Assembly (NCBI GenBank): GCA_963675575.1
Contig: OY776378.1
Location: 2,790,001-2,854,000, forward strand
From: JAGLOK01 sp963675575
GTDB lineage: Bacteria; Bacillota; Clostridia; Christensenellales; UMGS416
Reading direction: 5' to 3'
Length of the DNA stretch: 64,000 bases
The notes below the pieces were generated by a model. That model did no database searches. It saw only the letters and a program-made list of their open reading frames with translations, and was not told the DNA's origin. This document shows, piece after piece, positions 26,115-35,792 of this stretch (position 1 is the stretch's first letter; each line of letters opens with the position of its first letter). The translations under genes were made by a program, and so were the position numbers.

Positions 26115-26795
26115 ATGTCAATTATCAGCATTCTTATAATATTGGTTGTATTATGGCTGTTGGTTGAGATACTTTCGGTTGTATTGAAAATGACCGGGCT
26201 TGACCTAAACAAAGCCAGATTTCAGGTGATATCAATTATCACCCATACGGGCTTTACCACGCGTGAGTCCGAGCTTATAGCCCAGCATTCCACACGCAGG
26301 AAGATAGCAAGCGTTTTGATGATTGTAAGCTATGTTGCACAAGCCACTCTAATTTCCTTGTTTGTAAATATGCTCGCACAAAATCAAAAACAGCTGCTTT
26401 CACTTGGAATACTTCTTCTTGCCGCGGTTGTTTTTATAGTCGTTCTCACAAGAACGAAATATGTATACTCAAAATTTAACCGAATGGTGGAAAAAACTCT
26501 CTCCCGAAGGCTCAAAAAACAAAAAAAATCTATAGATAGTATACTTAAAGTGTCTTCAGGCTACGGAGTTTATGAATTTGTTCTCGATGACGACAACCCC
26601 TATTGCAACCTTTCGCTTAACAACGCTCAGCTCAGCCATTTGCAAATTCATGTGCTTAAAGTGGAAAGAGGCGCGAGAGCTATAGATTTTCCCAATGCAG
26701 AGTTCGTCCTTCAGCAGGGTGATAAATTGGTTTTATACGGAAAAACCGACTCGGTTACCAAAATTGCACTGGGAAATTTAGATGAAGCAAAATAA
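26115..26795 (+). CDS. Membrane protein with C-terminal TrkA-C (RCK_C) domain
   Basis: A 226-residue protein. It has three membrane helices (about 4-24, 68-88 and 92-112), separated by a segment containing THTGFTTRESELIAQHSTRR. It ends in a cytoplasmic RCK_C domain (residues about 145-220, VYEFVLDDDNPYCNLSLNN to KLVLYGKTDSV). RCK_C domains bind ligands such as c-di-AMP or ions and gate transport. AGAGGAGG precedes the ATG. Its transported solute and any partner are unknown. Confidence 0.78.
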   Translation: MSIISILIILVVLWLLVEILSVVLKMTGLDLNKARFQVISIITHTGFTTRESELIAQHSTRRKIASVLMIVSYVAQATLISLFVNMLAQNQKQLLSLGILLLAAVVFIVVLTRTKYVYSKFNRMVEKTLSRRLKKQKKSIDSILKVSSGYGVYEFVLDDDNPYCNLSLNNAQLSHLQIHVLKVERGARAIDFPNAEFVLQQGDKLVLYGKTDSVTKIALGNLDEAK

Positions 26796-26796
26796 A

Positions 26797-26826
26797 AAAA
26801 GGACTATCGTTTAAGACAGTCCTTTC
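26797..26826 (+). terminator. Intrinsic terminator after the TrkA-C gene
   Basis: AAAAGGACT and AGTCCTTTC form a stem of about nine bases with a 12-base loop, within a few bases of the stop codon. The following sequence is T-rich. Confidence 0.65.
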
Positions 26827-26896
26827 ATATATCTCCCCTGCTTTACAATAGAGTAAATAAAAATATTATTAGACGCGATGACGTTAATAAACGGAT

Positions 26897-26926
26897 TAGG
26901 TCGCTTATCGCGTCATAAGCGACCTA
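26897..26926. repeat. Perfect 11-bp hairpin without a T run
   Basis: TAGGTCGCTTA and TAAGCGACCTA flank an eight-base loop. GACGCGAT a few bases upstream is complementary to ATCGCGTC overlapping the loop, so two competing foldings are possible. It lies in the 168-base gap between two convergent genes. Confidence 0.7.
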
Positions 26927-26963
26927 CATACGATTATGATTATCGCCTTGATATCACGCTTTT

Positions 26964-28610
26964 TTAGGCGCTCTGTCGGTTTACCGCGCACAGTATAGCC
27001 TTATAGGAAGCAGTAGTGGTGTTCTTGTCCTGACCCACTCCCCAAATTACTTCTTGTCCGCTTAAAAGCTCGATATAAGCCACAGCTTCGGCATCTTCAC
27101 CGGAAGAAAGTGCGTGTTCCTCATAAGTTTTAAAATCAATGTTGTCAAATCCAATCGAAGTAAGAGCATGATAGAAAGCAGATATCGGTCCGTTTCCGTT
27201 TCCGCTTATCCTCTTTTCTATTCCATCCACAATGATATTCGCCTCCACGCTGACATTGCCATTGTCGCTTTTTATAGAATAGCCGTTAAGCTCCACTTTT
27301 TCTTTCACATCAAAGTATGTGTTTTTAAACTTCTCCATGATTTCCTTGGGCGCAAGTTCGCGGCCAAGGTCATCTGTTTCTTTTTGAACGATTTTGGCAA
27401 ACTCGGGGTGCATTGGTTTTGGAAGCTGATATCCAAAGTCCTGCTCCATGATATATGCTATGCCACCTTTACCCGACTGGGAATTAATGCGGATTATAGG
27501 CTCATACTGGCGCCCTATATCAGCAGGATCAATTGGTAAATATGGTACTTCCCAGAACCCTGTTTCCTCTGCCTCATATGCTTTAAGCCCTTTTCGGATA
27601 GCATCCTGATGAGAGCCTGAAAAAGCAGTGTATACCAATTCACCTGCATACGGATGGCGCTCTGGTACACGCATCTCTGTGCACTCTTCAAATACTTTTT
27701 TGATATGATTTATATCAGTTATATTTAGCTCTGGATCGATTCCTCGTGAGTATAGGTTCATAGCCAATGTCAATATATCCGCATTTCCTGTGCGTTCGCC
27801 GCCACCAAACAATGTTCCCTCTACTCGGTCAGCTCCAGCAAGTACTGCAAGCTCTGTTGACGCCACTCCTGTTCCTCTATCATTGTGAGAATGGATGCTT
27901 ATAAGCGTTTCTTCACGTGCACTCATGTGGCTTGCAAACCATTCTATCTGATCTGCAAATACATTTGGTGTAGACATTTCAACCGTGGCAGGAATATTTA
28001 TGATAAGCTTCTTGTCCTTTGTAGGCTGAATAATGTTTGTAACTTCCTCGCAAACTTCCAGCGCATAGTCCATCTCTGTTCCTGTGAAACTTTCAGGTGA
28101 AAACTCAAATCGAATATCTGTATCCGCATCAGCTGAAAGATTTTTCACAAGCTTTGCAGCTTCCACTGCCATTGCAGTCATTTCCTGTTTGCTCTTTTTA
28201 AACACAACTCTACGCTGCTCAGTGGATGTTGAAAGATAAAAGTGAACAATCGCCTGCTTATATCCTTCCAAGGCTTCATAAGTTTTTCTTATAAGATGCT
28301 CGCGAGATTGAGTCAACACCTGCACTGTCATATCATCCAAAACCAAACCATTGTCAATAAGTGTGCGTGTAAAGTCATAATCTGTTTGTGATGCGGAAGG
28401 AAAAGCTATTTCGATTTCCTTGAATCCCATATCAGATAAAAGCTTAAAGTATTCCAATTTCTTTTTTGTGCCCATAGGCGTTGGAAGCGCTTGATTGCCA
28501 TCTCGTAGGTCTACAGAACACCATATTGGAGCTTTTTCAATAATTTTGTCGGGCCATTGTCTGTTTTTCAAGTCGACCTGTGGATAGGGTTTGTATTTTT
28601 GATAACCCAT
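26964..28610 (-). CDS. leuA: 2-isopropylmalate synthase
   Basis: 549 residues. The HMGL-like barrel includes WCSVDLRDGNQALPTPMG (metal-binding Asp), ISIHSHNDRGTGVASTELAVLAGADRVEGTLFGGGERTGN, and a C-terminal LeuA_dimer regulatory domain with GNGPISAFYHAL. It condenses acetyl-CoA with 2-oxoisovalerate at the first step of leucine synthesis. The start is fixed by AAGGAGG six bases before ATG; the longer open frame upstream is the T-box leader. leuB, leuC and leuD are not nearby. The length fits the class II LeuA of Bacillota. Confidence 0.95.
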   Translation of the reverse strand: MGYQKYKPYPQVDLKNRQWPDKIIEKAPIWCSVDLRDGNQALPTPMGTKKKLEYFKLLSDMGFKEIEIAFPSASQTDYDFTRTLIDNGLVLDDMTVQVLTQSREHLIRKTYEALEGYKQAIVHFYLSTSTEQRRVVFKKSKQEMTAMAVEAAKLVKNLSADADTDIRFEFSPESFTGTEMDYALEVCEEVTNIIQPTKDKKLIINIPATVEMSTPNVFADQIEWFASHMSAREETLISIHSHNDRGTGVASTELAVLAGADRVEGTLFGGGERTGNADILTLAMNLYSRGIDPELNITDINHIKKVFEECTEMRVPERHPYAGELVYTAFSGSHQDAIRKGLKAYEAEETGFWEVPYLPIDPADIGRQYEPIIRINSQSGKGGIAYIMEQDFGYQLPKPMHPEFAKIVQKETDDLGRELAPKEIMEKFKNTYFDVKEKVELNGYSIKSDNGNVSVEANIIVDGIEKRISGNGNGPISAFYHALTSIGFDNIDFKTYEEHALSSGEDAEAVAYIELLSGQEVIWGVGQDKNTTTASYKAILCAVNRQSA

Positions 28611-28983
28611 CTTGTACCTCCTTATTTTGTGGTAATAAAAAGCCCCTTCACATTGCAGATTGCTCTGCAAGAGACGAAGGGGATTAATTGCTTCTCCGCG
28701 GTACCACTCTTGTTCGTTCATATTCGAACGCGACTTATGGATATCTAACAAAAAAACCTCCGTCATTAAGACAGAAGCTAATCTTTCACCACTTAATAAC
28801 ATAATACGGGCTTTCGCCGATATCCGTCCCATGTAACGTTGGGAATACGTCATTAACTACTTAATTTCGAAAATGCGACTCGCGGACGAGTTCAGCTTCT
28901 TATTCCACAATGTCTCGCACCATCCGACACTTCTCTTAGTGGACTCCGACGCCTACTGTTTCCGGTCAAAATCTTTGATATTG
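28611..28983 (-). ncRNA. T-box leader controlling leuA (leucine type)
   Basis: On the minus strand the T-box core GAGTGGTACCGCGGAG lies at about 28710-28694. It is followed by a terminator whose outer arms are CCCCTTC and GAAGGGG with a T run (28674-28636). Upstream, the stem I region contains GAACTC; CTC at 28890-28888 is the likely specifier and reads a leucine codon, agreeing with leuA. Uncharged tRNA-Leu would stabilise the antiterminator and let transcription reach leuA. Confidence 0.92.
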
Positions 28984-28989
28984 ATAGAT

Positions 28990-29018
28990 ATCATAGTACA
29001 GTTTTATAGCTTTGTCAA
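28990..29018 (-). promoter_or_regulatory. Promoter of the leuA T-box transcript
   Basis: Minus-strand TTGACA (29018-29013) and TATGAT (28995-28990) are 17 bases apart. The predicted start near 28983 matches the beginning of the T-box leader. Confidence 0.8.
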
Positions 29019-29129
29019 GAAAAAATTGCCAACTTGCCTTTTCTTATTTGTTGTGATTAAATACATATATTGTTACATCCTCATTATGTCAAACCAATAC
29101 TCCTTAGGTGTTAAAAGGAACTTTAATTA

Positions 29130-30542
29130 ATGAAAAAATATAAGTCCAAAATAATTAGCGCAATTGCCATCCTCATTATCATCGTATCCGTTTTGCCGTT
29201 GATTTATTATTTTAGATTCGCTGTTTTGGGAGGGGATGATTTTTTATACGGACGCGAAACATTTCACACACTCCAAGATGGCGGTTCGTATTTTGATGCA
29301 TTAAAAATCGCTTTCAAAGAAACTGCGGATACTTATATGCACTGGCAAGGCACTTTTTTCAGTGTTTTTCTCATGTACTTTCATCCGGGAATATTCTCGC
29401 TTTCTCTCTATAGGACTGTATTACTTATCCTGTTTCTTTTGAGCATAGCAAGCCCGTGTATTGCGGCGTTTACACTAAACAAATATTATCTTAAAGCGCC
29501 CAAGGAATATATTTGGGTAATCCTTGCCTCCTATATTTTTGTAGTAACTCAATATATGCCATCAATCTATCAGGCTTATTATTGGTATAACAGCACGATA
29601 TATTATCAGTTTACATTTTCCATATCGCTTTTGTTTGTTGCCGCGTTTGTAAAATACAGAAACTGCAAAAAAAAGCCCGCGAGAATTTTTCTCATCGTTT
29701 CGCTTTTCATAATGGGTGTAATGATAGGCGGGTCAAACTTCCCTTTGGGGCTGGTAATGGCTCTCGCCGCCGTGATATATATTATCGCCTCATATATTAA
29801 AAAGCTTGAAAAGCGTACTATGGACACCATTATACTCGGCTTTTTTATATCAGTATTTTTGCTGAATGTGCTGGCTCCCGGCAACGGATCAAGGCAAGCG
29901 GCACACAGCCTCTCTCCTGGCCTGTTTTCGGCCGCCTTTGACAGCGTGAGGGATATGCTTATTGAAACCCCCATATGGCTTAAGTCAACCATTACAATGG
30001 GAATTGTCTGCGCCCTTTTGCCCTTGAGTAAAAAAATAACCGAAAACTCAAATCTTAAATTCATTCACCCGCTTATCGCGGGAGGTATAATATCAATATT
30101 GCTGCTTACTCAGTATTTCCCGGTAGAGTACGGATTGGGCAGTAAAGGCCCGGCAAGGGTTGAAAATCTGCGGTTTATGTTTCTAAACATCGGGATATGG
30201 CTGTTTTTCATAAATATGTTTGGTTATTACAAGGATAAAGAAATACCGATAGGCAAGACTTTAGCTGTTGTCTTGTCTGTAATAGTTCTGACTATATCTT
30301 TAAGCGAAATAGGGATAAACAAATTTTCCTCATATAAAATGGCGGATCAAATAACAAACGGCGAGCTTACTCAATTCAGTCAGATAATCAGTGCTGAAAT
30401 TGCACAATTTGAAGACACACAATGCGATGAACCTATATACGCTGGTGAGCATATCACAAATGAGTTTCTGCATCCTGACATCACATTTTGGTTTCATTCG
30501 GGCATTTGGGACTATTATAGGAAAGTTCCTAAAAAGAATTAA
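29130..30542 (+). CDS. Polytopic membrane protein, DUF6056-like
   Basis: A 470-residue protein with about 11 hydrophobic segments. GGDDFLYGR lies in the first extracellular loop and TYMHWQGTFFSVFLMYFHP follows. This arrangement fits DUF6056-type proteins, relatives of GT-C glycosyltransferases that use lipid-linked sugar donors. The first-loop Asp pair is a plausible catalytic site. AAAGGAA precedes the ATG. The role in cell-envelope glycosylation is inferred. It stands alone. Confidence 0.65.
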   Translation: MKKYKSKIISAIAILIIIVSVLPLIYYFRFAVLGGDDFLYGRETFHTLQDGGSYFDALKIAFKETADTYMHWQGTFFSVFLMYFHPGIFSLSLYRTVLLILFLLSIASPCIAAFTLNKYYLKAPKEYIWVILASYIFVVTQYMPSIYQAYYWYNSTIYYQFTFSISLLFVAAFVKYRNCKKKPARIFLIVSLFIMGVMIGGSNFPLGLVMALAAVIYIIASYIKKLEKRTMDTIILGFFISVFLLNVLAPGNGSRQAAHSLSPGLFSAAFDSVRDMLIETPIWLKSTITMGIVCALLPLSKKITENSNLKFIHPLIAGGIISILLLTQYFPVEYGLGSKGPARVENLRFMFLNIGIWLFFINMFGYYKDKEIPIGKTLAVVLSVIVLTISLSEIGINKFSSYKMADQITNGELTQFSQIISAEIAQFEDTQCDEPIYAGEHITNEFLHPDITFWFHSGIWDYYRKVPKKN

Positions 30543-30841
30543 TCTCTTTTTATCCTATTTTTATATAATAAATAACAAATATATCAATTTTAAGGGAAAA
30601 TAAGTCCTACAAGCTTTATTTTATCTAAAAATAATGTATAATTATGTTGCAATTGAATTATTTGTAGCACATGGGATAAATAGGCATTGAGGGTTTCCAG
30701 GCTCAATTCTTTCTATTGTTTACGAGAATCTAGATTTTTATATAAATTAGGTTCATATTGCTTTTTATGTATTTGAGAAAAATAATAACTATATCGGTTT
30801 TTTCGCCGGCAGACGACGCCTAATTCTTCAGGAGCTTTTCA

Positions 30842-32059
30842 ATGAGTAATGTTTATATCGCGCGGCAGCCAATTTTTGAAGCAAACTTAAAGCTATACGG
30901 ATATGAACTTTTGTACCGCAAAAGCCAGAATAATTATTATGAAGGCACAGATGACGACAGTGCGACAGCCACTTTGCTAGACGACCTTTTCTTTTTAGAT
31001 TTTGACGAGTTGGTCGAAAGTAAACGTGGTTTTATTAATTTTTCTCGAAATTTGATTATGGATGATGTGCCTCTGATGCTACCCCAAAAAAACTTGATAG
31101 TTGAGATACTAGAAAGAGTTGATGTGGACGAAGATGTTATAGAAAAATGCAAAGCATATAAAAAGCAGGGTTATACATTGGCCATAGACGACTTCATTTT
31201 CGGACATAAAAATAAGCTTTATGATGAACTAATAGATATTGTTGACATAATAAAAGTGGAATATTCAATTGAAACACTTGCCCAACAAATGAAGTTGATA
31301 GGCCAATACCGCTCTAGCATAACTTTTCTTGCCGAAAGAATAGAAACCCAAGATGATTTTGCAATCGCTAAAAATATGGGATACACACTTTTCCAAGGCT
31401 ATTTCTTTAGCAAGCCCATTATGCATAACGCAAAATCAATCGGAACACTGTCTGAAAATCTTATTTTGATTCTAAACGACTTAAATGTTAAGGAGCCCAA
31501 TTTCGAAAGTATAGCAAAAAAGGTAGAAATAGATATTGAGCTCGCTTATAAACTTTTAAAATTAGTTAATTCGGTTTACTACGGAGTCAGATACAGCATA
31601 AAATCTATCCAGCACGCTCTTACCCAATTGGGACAGAAAGAGCTGATTAGATGGATAAATATTATGATAATCAAAGATATGCATACAGTTGAAAACAGCG
31701 AGCTGATCAAAGTCTCATTAATACGTGGAAAAATGCTTGGCCTTCTTTCTCAAAAAATGAAAAAGAGAGGAAATGAATCCGACTTTTTTTTGGTTGGGAT
31801 ATTTTCTTCCATTGATAGTTTGCTTAATCAGGATATGAGGAAAATATTATCAGGCCTTCCGCTCAATGACGAAGTAAAGCAAGCACTGCTTGGAGAGAAA
31901 AACATGTTACGAAACGCTCTTGACTCGGTTATTAATTTTGAATTTTTAAACTGGGATGATGTTGATTCCTTTTTATCCGGCATCAGCGTTGAAAAAAGCG
32001 ATTTCATGCAAATATACGGTGAAGCTTTGAAGTGGGCAAGACAAATAATGCAAAATTGA
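30842..32059 (+). CDS. EAL-HDOD domain signalling protein (YuxH-like)
   Basis: A 405-residue protein. The N-terminal half is an EAL-type domain (IARQPIFEANLKLYGYELLYR, AIDDFIFGHKN, KVEYS, LAERIETQDDFA, GYFFSKP). Its EAL signature is replaced by YELLYR and several catalytic metal ligands look lost, so it probably does not hydrolyse c-di-GMP. The C-terminal half is an HDOD domain (KLLKLVNSVYYG and IQHALTQLGQKEL). AGGAGC precedes the ATG. The 299 bases upstream hold a small hairpin (ATTGAG/CTCAAT near 30690) but no c-di-GMP riboswitch core. Confidence 0.88.
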   Translation: MSNVYIARQPIFEANLKLYGYELLYRKSQNNYYEGTDDDSATATLLDDLFFLDFDELVESKRGFINFSRNLIMDDVPLMLPQKNLIVEILERVDVDEDVIEKCKAYKKQGYTLAIDDFIFGHKNKLYDELIDIVDIIKVEYSIETLAQQMKLIGQYRSSITFLAERIETQDDFAIAKNMGYTLFQGYFFSKPIMHNAKSIGTLSENLILILNDLNVKEPNFESIAKKVEIDIELAYKLLKLVNSVYYGVRYSIKSIQHALTQLGQKELIRWINIMIIKDMHTVENSELIKVSLIRGKMLGLLSQKMKKRGNESDFFLVGIFSSIDSLLNQDMRKILSGLPLNDEVKQALLGEKNMLRNALDSVINFEFLNWDDVDSFLSGISVEKSDFMQIYGEALKWARQIMQN

Positions 32060-32157
32060 TTTGTAAAGCTATTTTTATACGCAACTTATGAAAGTTGCAA
32101 TTATGTAAACTAGTCGGCTAGAATTCTTAAAGAAACCCAAGCAAACCCTCAATAATT

Positions 32158-34026
32158 TTACTTTCTCTTTTTTTTGGGCTTCTTATAATTTTGCAAATCC
32201 TTTTTTTGAGAATCTTTCTTCTTGTTTGAGCCTTTTTCGATTTCCTTTTTATCCGGAGGCACAAGGCATTTTCCGCCATAGCCAATAAGTTCTACTCTAC
32301 CTGCTTTTTCCAATGCTTTGCGCACCAAATCATGATTCTTTTTCTGGCTATATTGCAAAAGGGCGCGCTGCATTCTTTTTTCTTCCCCTTTAGGCACATA
32401 TACTCGCTTCATGTTCCTCGGATCAATTTCCGAAAAATACATGCAGGTTGAAAGCGTTCCGGGGGTGGGATAAAAGTCCTGCACTTGTTCTGGTGCCATC
32501 TTCATTTCGCGCATTACGCATGCAAGCTCTATGGCCGCGTTTAAATCGCTTCCGGGATGGGATGATATGAAATATGGTACTAGATATTGTTCTTTTCCAA
32601 TATTTTTATTGATTTCTTCAAACATCTTTAAAAATTGTTTGAATACACTGTATGAGGGTTTCCCCATTATATTTAAAACCTTAGCGTTAACATGTTCCGG
32701 AGCCACCTTCAAGTGCCCGCTTATATGGTGCTTTGCAAGTTCATATAAAAATTCTTTGGCATTTCTGTCAAGCAGAAGATAGTCATATCTTAATCCCGAA
32801 CGAACAAAAACTTTTTTCACTTTGGGTAAATTACGAATCTTTGTAAGAAGCGACAAATAATCTCTGTGATCCACTTCGAGTTCTCCACATGCGTTTGGCG
32901 ACAAACACTGCTTTTGAACGCATGCTCCGCGATCCAGCTGCTTTTCACATGCAGGCTGCCTAAAATTGGCTGTAGGTCCTCCCACATCGTGTATATATCC
33001 TTTAAAATTCGGCTTTTCTGTCAATATCTCAACTTCACGAAGTATCGACTCATGGCTGCGCGCGCTGACTATTCTGCCCTGATGGGAATTAATCGAACAA
33101 AACGCGCATCCTCCGAAGCACCCCCTGGAGCTTGTTATCGAAAATTCCACCTCGCTCAAAGCCGGCACTCCGCCTTGCTTTTCATATTTGGGATGATATG
33201 TGCGAATGTACGGCAGTTCGTATATTTCATCGAGCTCATTAGCTGAAAGCGGCATCTGCGGAGGGTTTTGCTCCACATATTTTCTGTGCTGTTTTTGCAC
33301 AACGCTTCGCCCGTATATAGGGTCTTGCTCCCTATAATATTTAATAAACGCTTCAGCGAATGGCTTACCGCCTTTTTTTACCTCTTCAAACGATGGCAAT
33401 AAAACATCGCCTTTTTTCGGCGCGTCAACAAAATTGCAGGTACCCTTCACTCCCTTTATAGATGCAAGCGGCACTCCTCTGTCCAATAACGCCGCAACTT
33501 CGGCTATCGCTTTCTCTCCCATGCCGTAAACGAGCAAATCCGCTCCCGAATCTTCCAGCAATGAGTGGTGTGCTTTATCTGAAATATAATCATAATGCGC
33601 AAAACGCCTTAGTGACGCTTCCACTCCTCCCAAAATAATCGGCGCGTCATTATAAACCCGCTTTAACACATTGCAATATGCTATTGTCGCGTGATCCGGA
33701 CGCAGTCCCACCTGTCCTCCTGGAGCATATGCGTCTGTCCTTCGCCGTTTTTTGTTCACTGTAAAGTGATTTACCATCGAGTCCATATTGCCCGCAGAAA
33801 CCAAAAATCCCAGTCTGGGACTGCCGAATACTTTAAAGCTTTCCTCGTCGTTAATGTTTGGCAAAGCCAGCATCGCGACGCGATAGCCCGCTTTTTCCAA
33901 TACCCGTGATATTATTGCGTGCCCGAAGCTTGGATGATCCACATATGCTTCGCCGAAGACGAAAACAAAATCGGGTCTATCCCATCCCAGGGCTTTCATT
34001 TCTTTTTTTGTTGTTGGTAAAAACAT
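32158..34026 (-). CDS. YgiQ-family radical SAM protein
   Basis: About 622 residues. FLPTTKKEMKALGWDRPDFVFV, the AYVDHPSFGHAI block and the radical SAM site SRGCFGGCAFCSINSHQGR (C-x3-C-x2-C) identify the YgiQ family. A second cysteine group (CEKQLDRGACVQKQCLSPNACGEL) lies downstream. The C-terminal 30 residues are strongly lysine-rich. I choose the internal ATG at MFLPTT, which matches the family; five further codons are open upstream. The reaction catalysed is not established. Confidence 0.92.
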   Translation of the reverse strand: MFLPTTKKEMKALGWDRPDFVFVFGEAYVDHPSFGHAIISRVLEKAGYRVAMLALPNINDEESFKVFGSPRLGFLVSAGNMDSMVNHFTVNKKRRRTDAYAPGGQVGLRPDHATIAYCNVLKRVYNDAPIILGGVEASLRRFAHYDYISDKAHHSLLEDSGADLLVYGMGEKAIAEVAALLDRGVPLASIKGVKGTCNFVDAPKKGDVLLPSFEEVKKGGKPFAEAFIKYYREQDPIYGRSVVQKQHRKYVEQNPPQMPLSANELDEIYELPYIRTYHPKYEKQGGVPALSEVEFSITSSRGCFGGCAFCSINSHQGRIVSARSHESILREVEILTEKPNFKGYIHDVGGPTANFRQPACEKQLDRGACVQKQCLSPNACGELEVDHRDYLSLLTKIRNLPKVKKVFVRSGLRYDYLLLDRNAKEFLYELAKHHISGHLKVAPEHVNAKVLNIMGKPSYSVFKQFLKMFEEINKNIGKEQYLVPYFISSHPGSDLNAAIELACVMREMKMAPEQVQDFYPTPGTLSTCMYFSEIDPRNMKRVYVPKGEEKRMQRALLQYSQKKNHDLVRKALEKAGRVELIGYGGKCLVPPDKKEIEKGSNKKKDSQKKDLQNYKKPKKKRK

Positions 34027-34139
34027 GAGGTCATTATACACTATAAAAGGTATTAATCAAAAAGAGTTTCTTCTTTTGTTTATTGCTCCCTTAAATTATG
34101 TTATACTTTTAAAAAATAAATGATTAATACGGTAAGAAA

Positions 34140-35738
34140 ATGATAAGAAAAATTCAGGGTTTTTTTAACAGTCAAACGCCTCTTTACGAAACTTTGCTGG
34201 CTCTTTTCTCTTTACTTTTCACAAAAAGCATCTTCATTGCTCCATTTTCCCTTGTGAAAGGTTTTTGGGGAATTATCATCGGAATTTTTCTCTGGATTGC
34301 GGTTTTTTTGTTGTGTGCCGCCACTTTATATTTCATAAAAAAAATTAAATGGGAATTTAAAAAAACAAATGTGCAAAAAAGAAGAATCCTTTTGTACATG
34401 GTCCCCTCTTTGGCTCTCAGCACTTTTCTTTTGCTTGTGTATTTCCCGGGTATAATGTCTTGGGACAGCATGTACATATGGGAAACCGCCACTGCCGGGG
34501 AATATGCGAGCCTGCACCCGATAACATACGTTTTGTTTGTCAGACTGTTAAGCCTCACCATTGCCAGCCCATGGCTTGTCATAGCCATTCAATTTATATA
34601 TTCGGCTTTCATCTTCGCGTATTCCGGATATGTATTTGAAACCATGGGGCTAAACAAAAAAATATGCTGGGCGACAGTTCTGGCAATGTCTTTATATCCG
34701 ATAAACGCCATGTCGAATATAAGCATGCTCAAAGACGTGCCGTACATCATGTCTCTTTTGCTTTTGAGCATACTCGCTTTAAAAATAGTCACCGACAATA
34801 AGTTAACTATTGCAATGTGCGCCGCCGTTTCGGCAGTTTCGCTTGTTGCAATGTTTTCAAGGCATAACGGTCTTTTGTCTTTACCGCTTGCGCTTTTATT
34901 CATGCTTGTATATTTTCTTAAAAACAAAAAATTTAAGCAGGTTTTGAAGATGACCGTGGTTTTAGCGTTGGTGGTTGTGTGCTTTTTGGGAACAAATAAG
35001 GGTATAATCACTTCGCTTGGCAACAAATTTTGGCAGCGTTCAAACTCGTCAGATCTGATTATGATGCCTTCAGCTCAGCTTAGCTACACAGTAGACAAAA
35101 ATTGGGGTGTGTTGACAGACACACAAAAACCGGCGGCCAAAAAATATCTGAATACAGGATATATAAACTATCAAAAAAGTGTCATTGGGAACTGGCAATT
35201 CAACAACAGATATCTGGAAACTCTGAATATGGATGAAATTTTGAAAGACAAGCAGGGCTTTATAAACTTTTATCTTGATATATTAAAAAGCTATCCATTG
35301 GATATGATAAAAGAATATGAGCAAATTACCGGCATTGTCTGGGCTACACCCAATTACGGATATACACTAGTTCGAAATTATGGAATTCCCGAGCAATACA
35401 TAGATATCGGTCTTAAATCTCAATATGTTTTCCCCAAAATCGCCAAATTTATTGACAGCAGCCCTAAAATCTTCTTCTTGCTAAGACCCGCGCTTTGGCT
35501 CATGCTTTCATTATTGCTTTTATTTGCCTACCCTAAAAAGCTCGGCAAGAGCTTTTTAATAATATCTCCTATGATTGCAAACGCCGCAGGATATATTCTT
35601 GCAACTCCCGCTCAAAACGTGCGTTATTTATATTGTAATTTTTCATGTTTTATTATCCTTTTGATTTTTACTTTCATGACCGAGGGTAAAAAAGAAAGTA
35701 TCAGCCTGCCGGATACAAAAACAATTCAAAGCAAATAA
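34140..35738 (+). CDS. Polytopic membrane protein, DUF6020-like
   Basis: A 532-residue protein with about 12 hydrophobic segments. PGIMSWDSMYIWETATAGEYASLHPITYVLFVRLLSL and SMLKDVPYIMSLLLL are characteristic of the DUF6020 group of GT-C-like proteins. It ends in a short cytoplasmic tail. Like the DUF6056-like gene about 5 kb away it may modify cell-envelope glycans. The acceptor and donor are unknown. The start has only a weak ribosome site. Confidence 0.68.
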   Translation: MIRKIQGFFNSQTPLYETLLALFSLLFTKSIFIAPFSLVKGFWGIIIGIFLWIAVFLLCAATLYFIKKIKWEFKKTNVQKRRILLYMVPSLALSTFLLLVYFPGIMSWDSMYIWETATAGEYASLHPITYVLFVRLLSLTIASPWLVIAIQFIYSAFIFAYSGYVFETMGLNKKICWATVLAMSLYPINAMSNISMLKDVPYIMSLLLLSILALKIVTDNKLTIAMCAAVSAVSLVAMFSRHNGLLSLPLALLFMLVYFLKNKKFKQVLKMTVVLALVVVCFLGTNKGIITSLGNKFWQRSNSSDLIMMPSAQLSYTVDKNWGVLTDTQKPAAKKYLNTGYINYQKSVIGNWQFNNRYLETLNMDEILKDKQGFINFYLDILKSYPLDMIKEYEQITGIVWATPNYGYTLVRNYGIPEQYIDIGLKSQYVFPKIAKFIDSSPKIFFLLRPALWLMLSLLLLFAYPKKLGKSFLIISPMIANAAGYILATPAQNVRYLYCNFSCFIILLIFTFMTEGKKESISLPDTKTIQSK

Positions 35739-35763
35739 AAAGCCCGAAAAACGAGCTTTTCTA
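35737..35763 (+). terminator. Terminator after the DUF6020-like gene
   Basis: AAAAGC and GCTTTT with an inner CCG/CGA pairing (one mismatch) form a hairpin directly at the stop codon, followed by a T-rich stretch. Confidence 0.55.
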
Positions 35764-35792
35764 ATAAAAAATTTAAAATGCAATCCTAATGA

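Noticed and set aside
26897..26926. leuA terminator
   Set aside because: The stem is strong but no T run follows on either strand, so it was listed only as a hairpin.
28611..28853. An N-terminal extension of about 80 residues on leuA
   Set aside because: The frame is open, but it overlaps the T-box core and terminator, and AAGGAGG stands just before the internal ATG at 28610.
30600..30841. c-di-GMP riboswitch upstream of the EAL-HDOD gene
   Set aside because: A CGCCGGCAGACGACGCC-like stretch and a small hairpin are present, but the GEMM core and tetraloop receptor are not.
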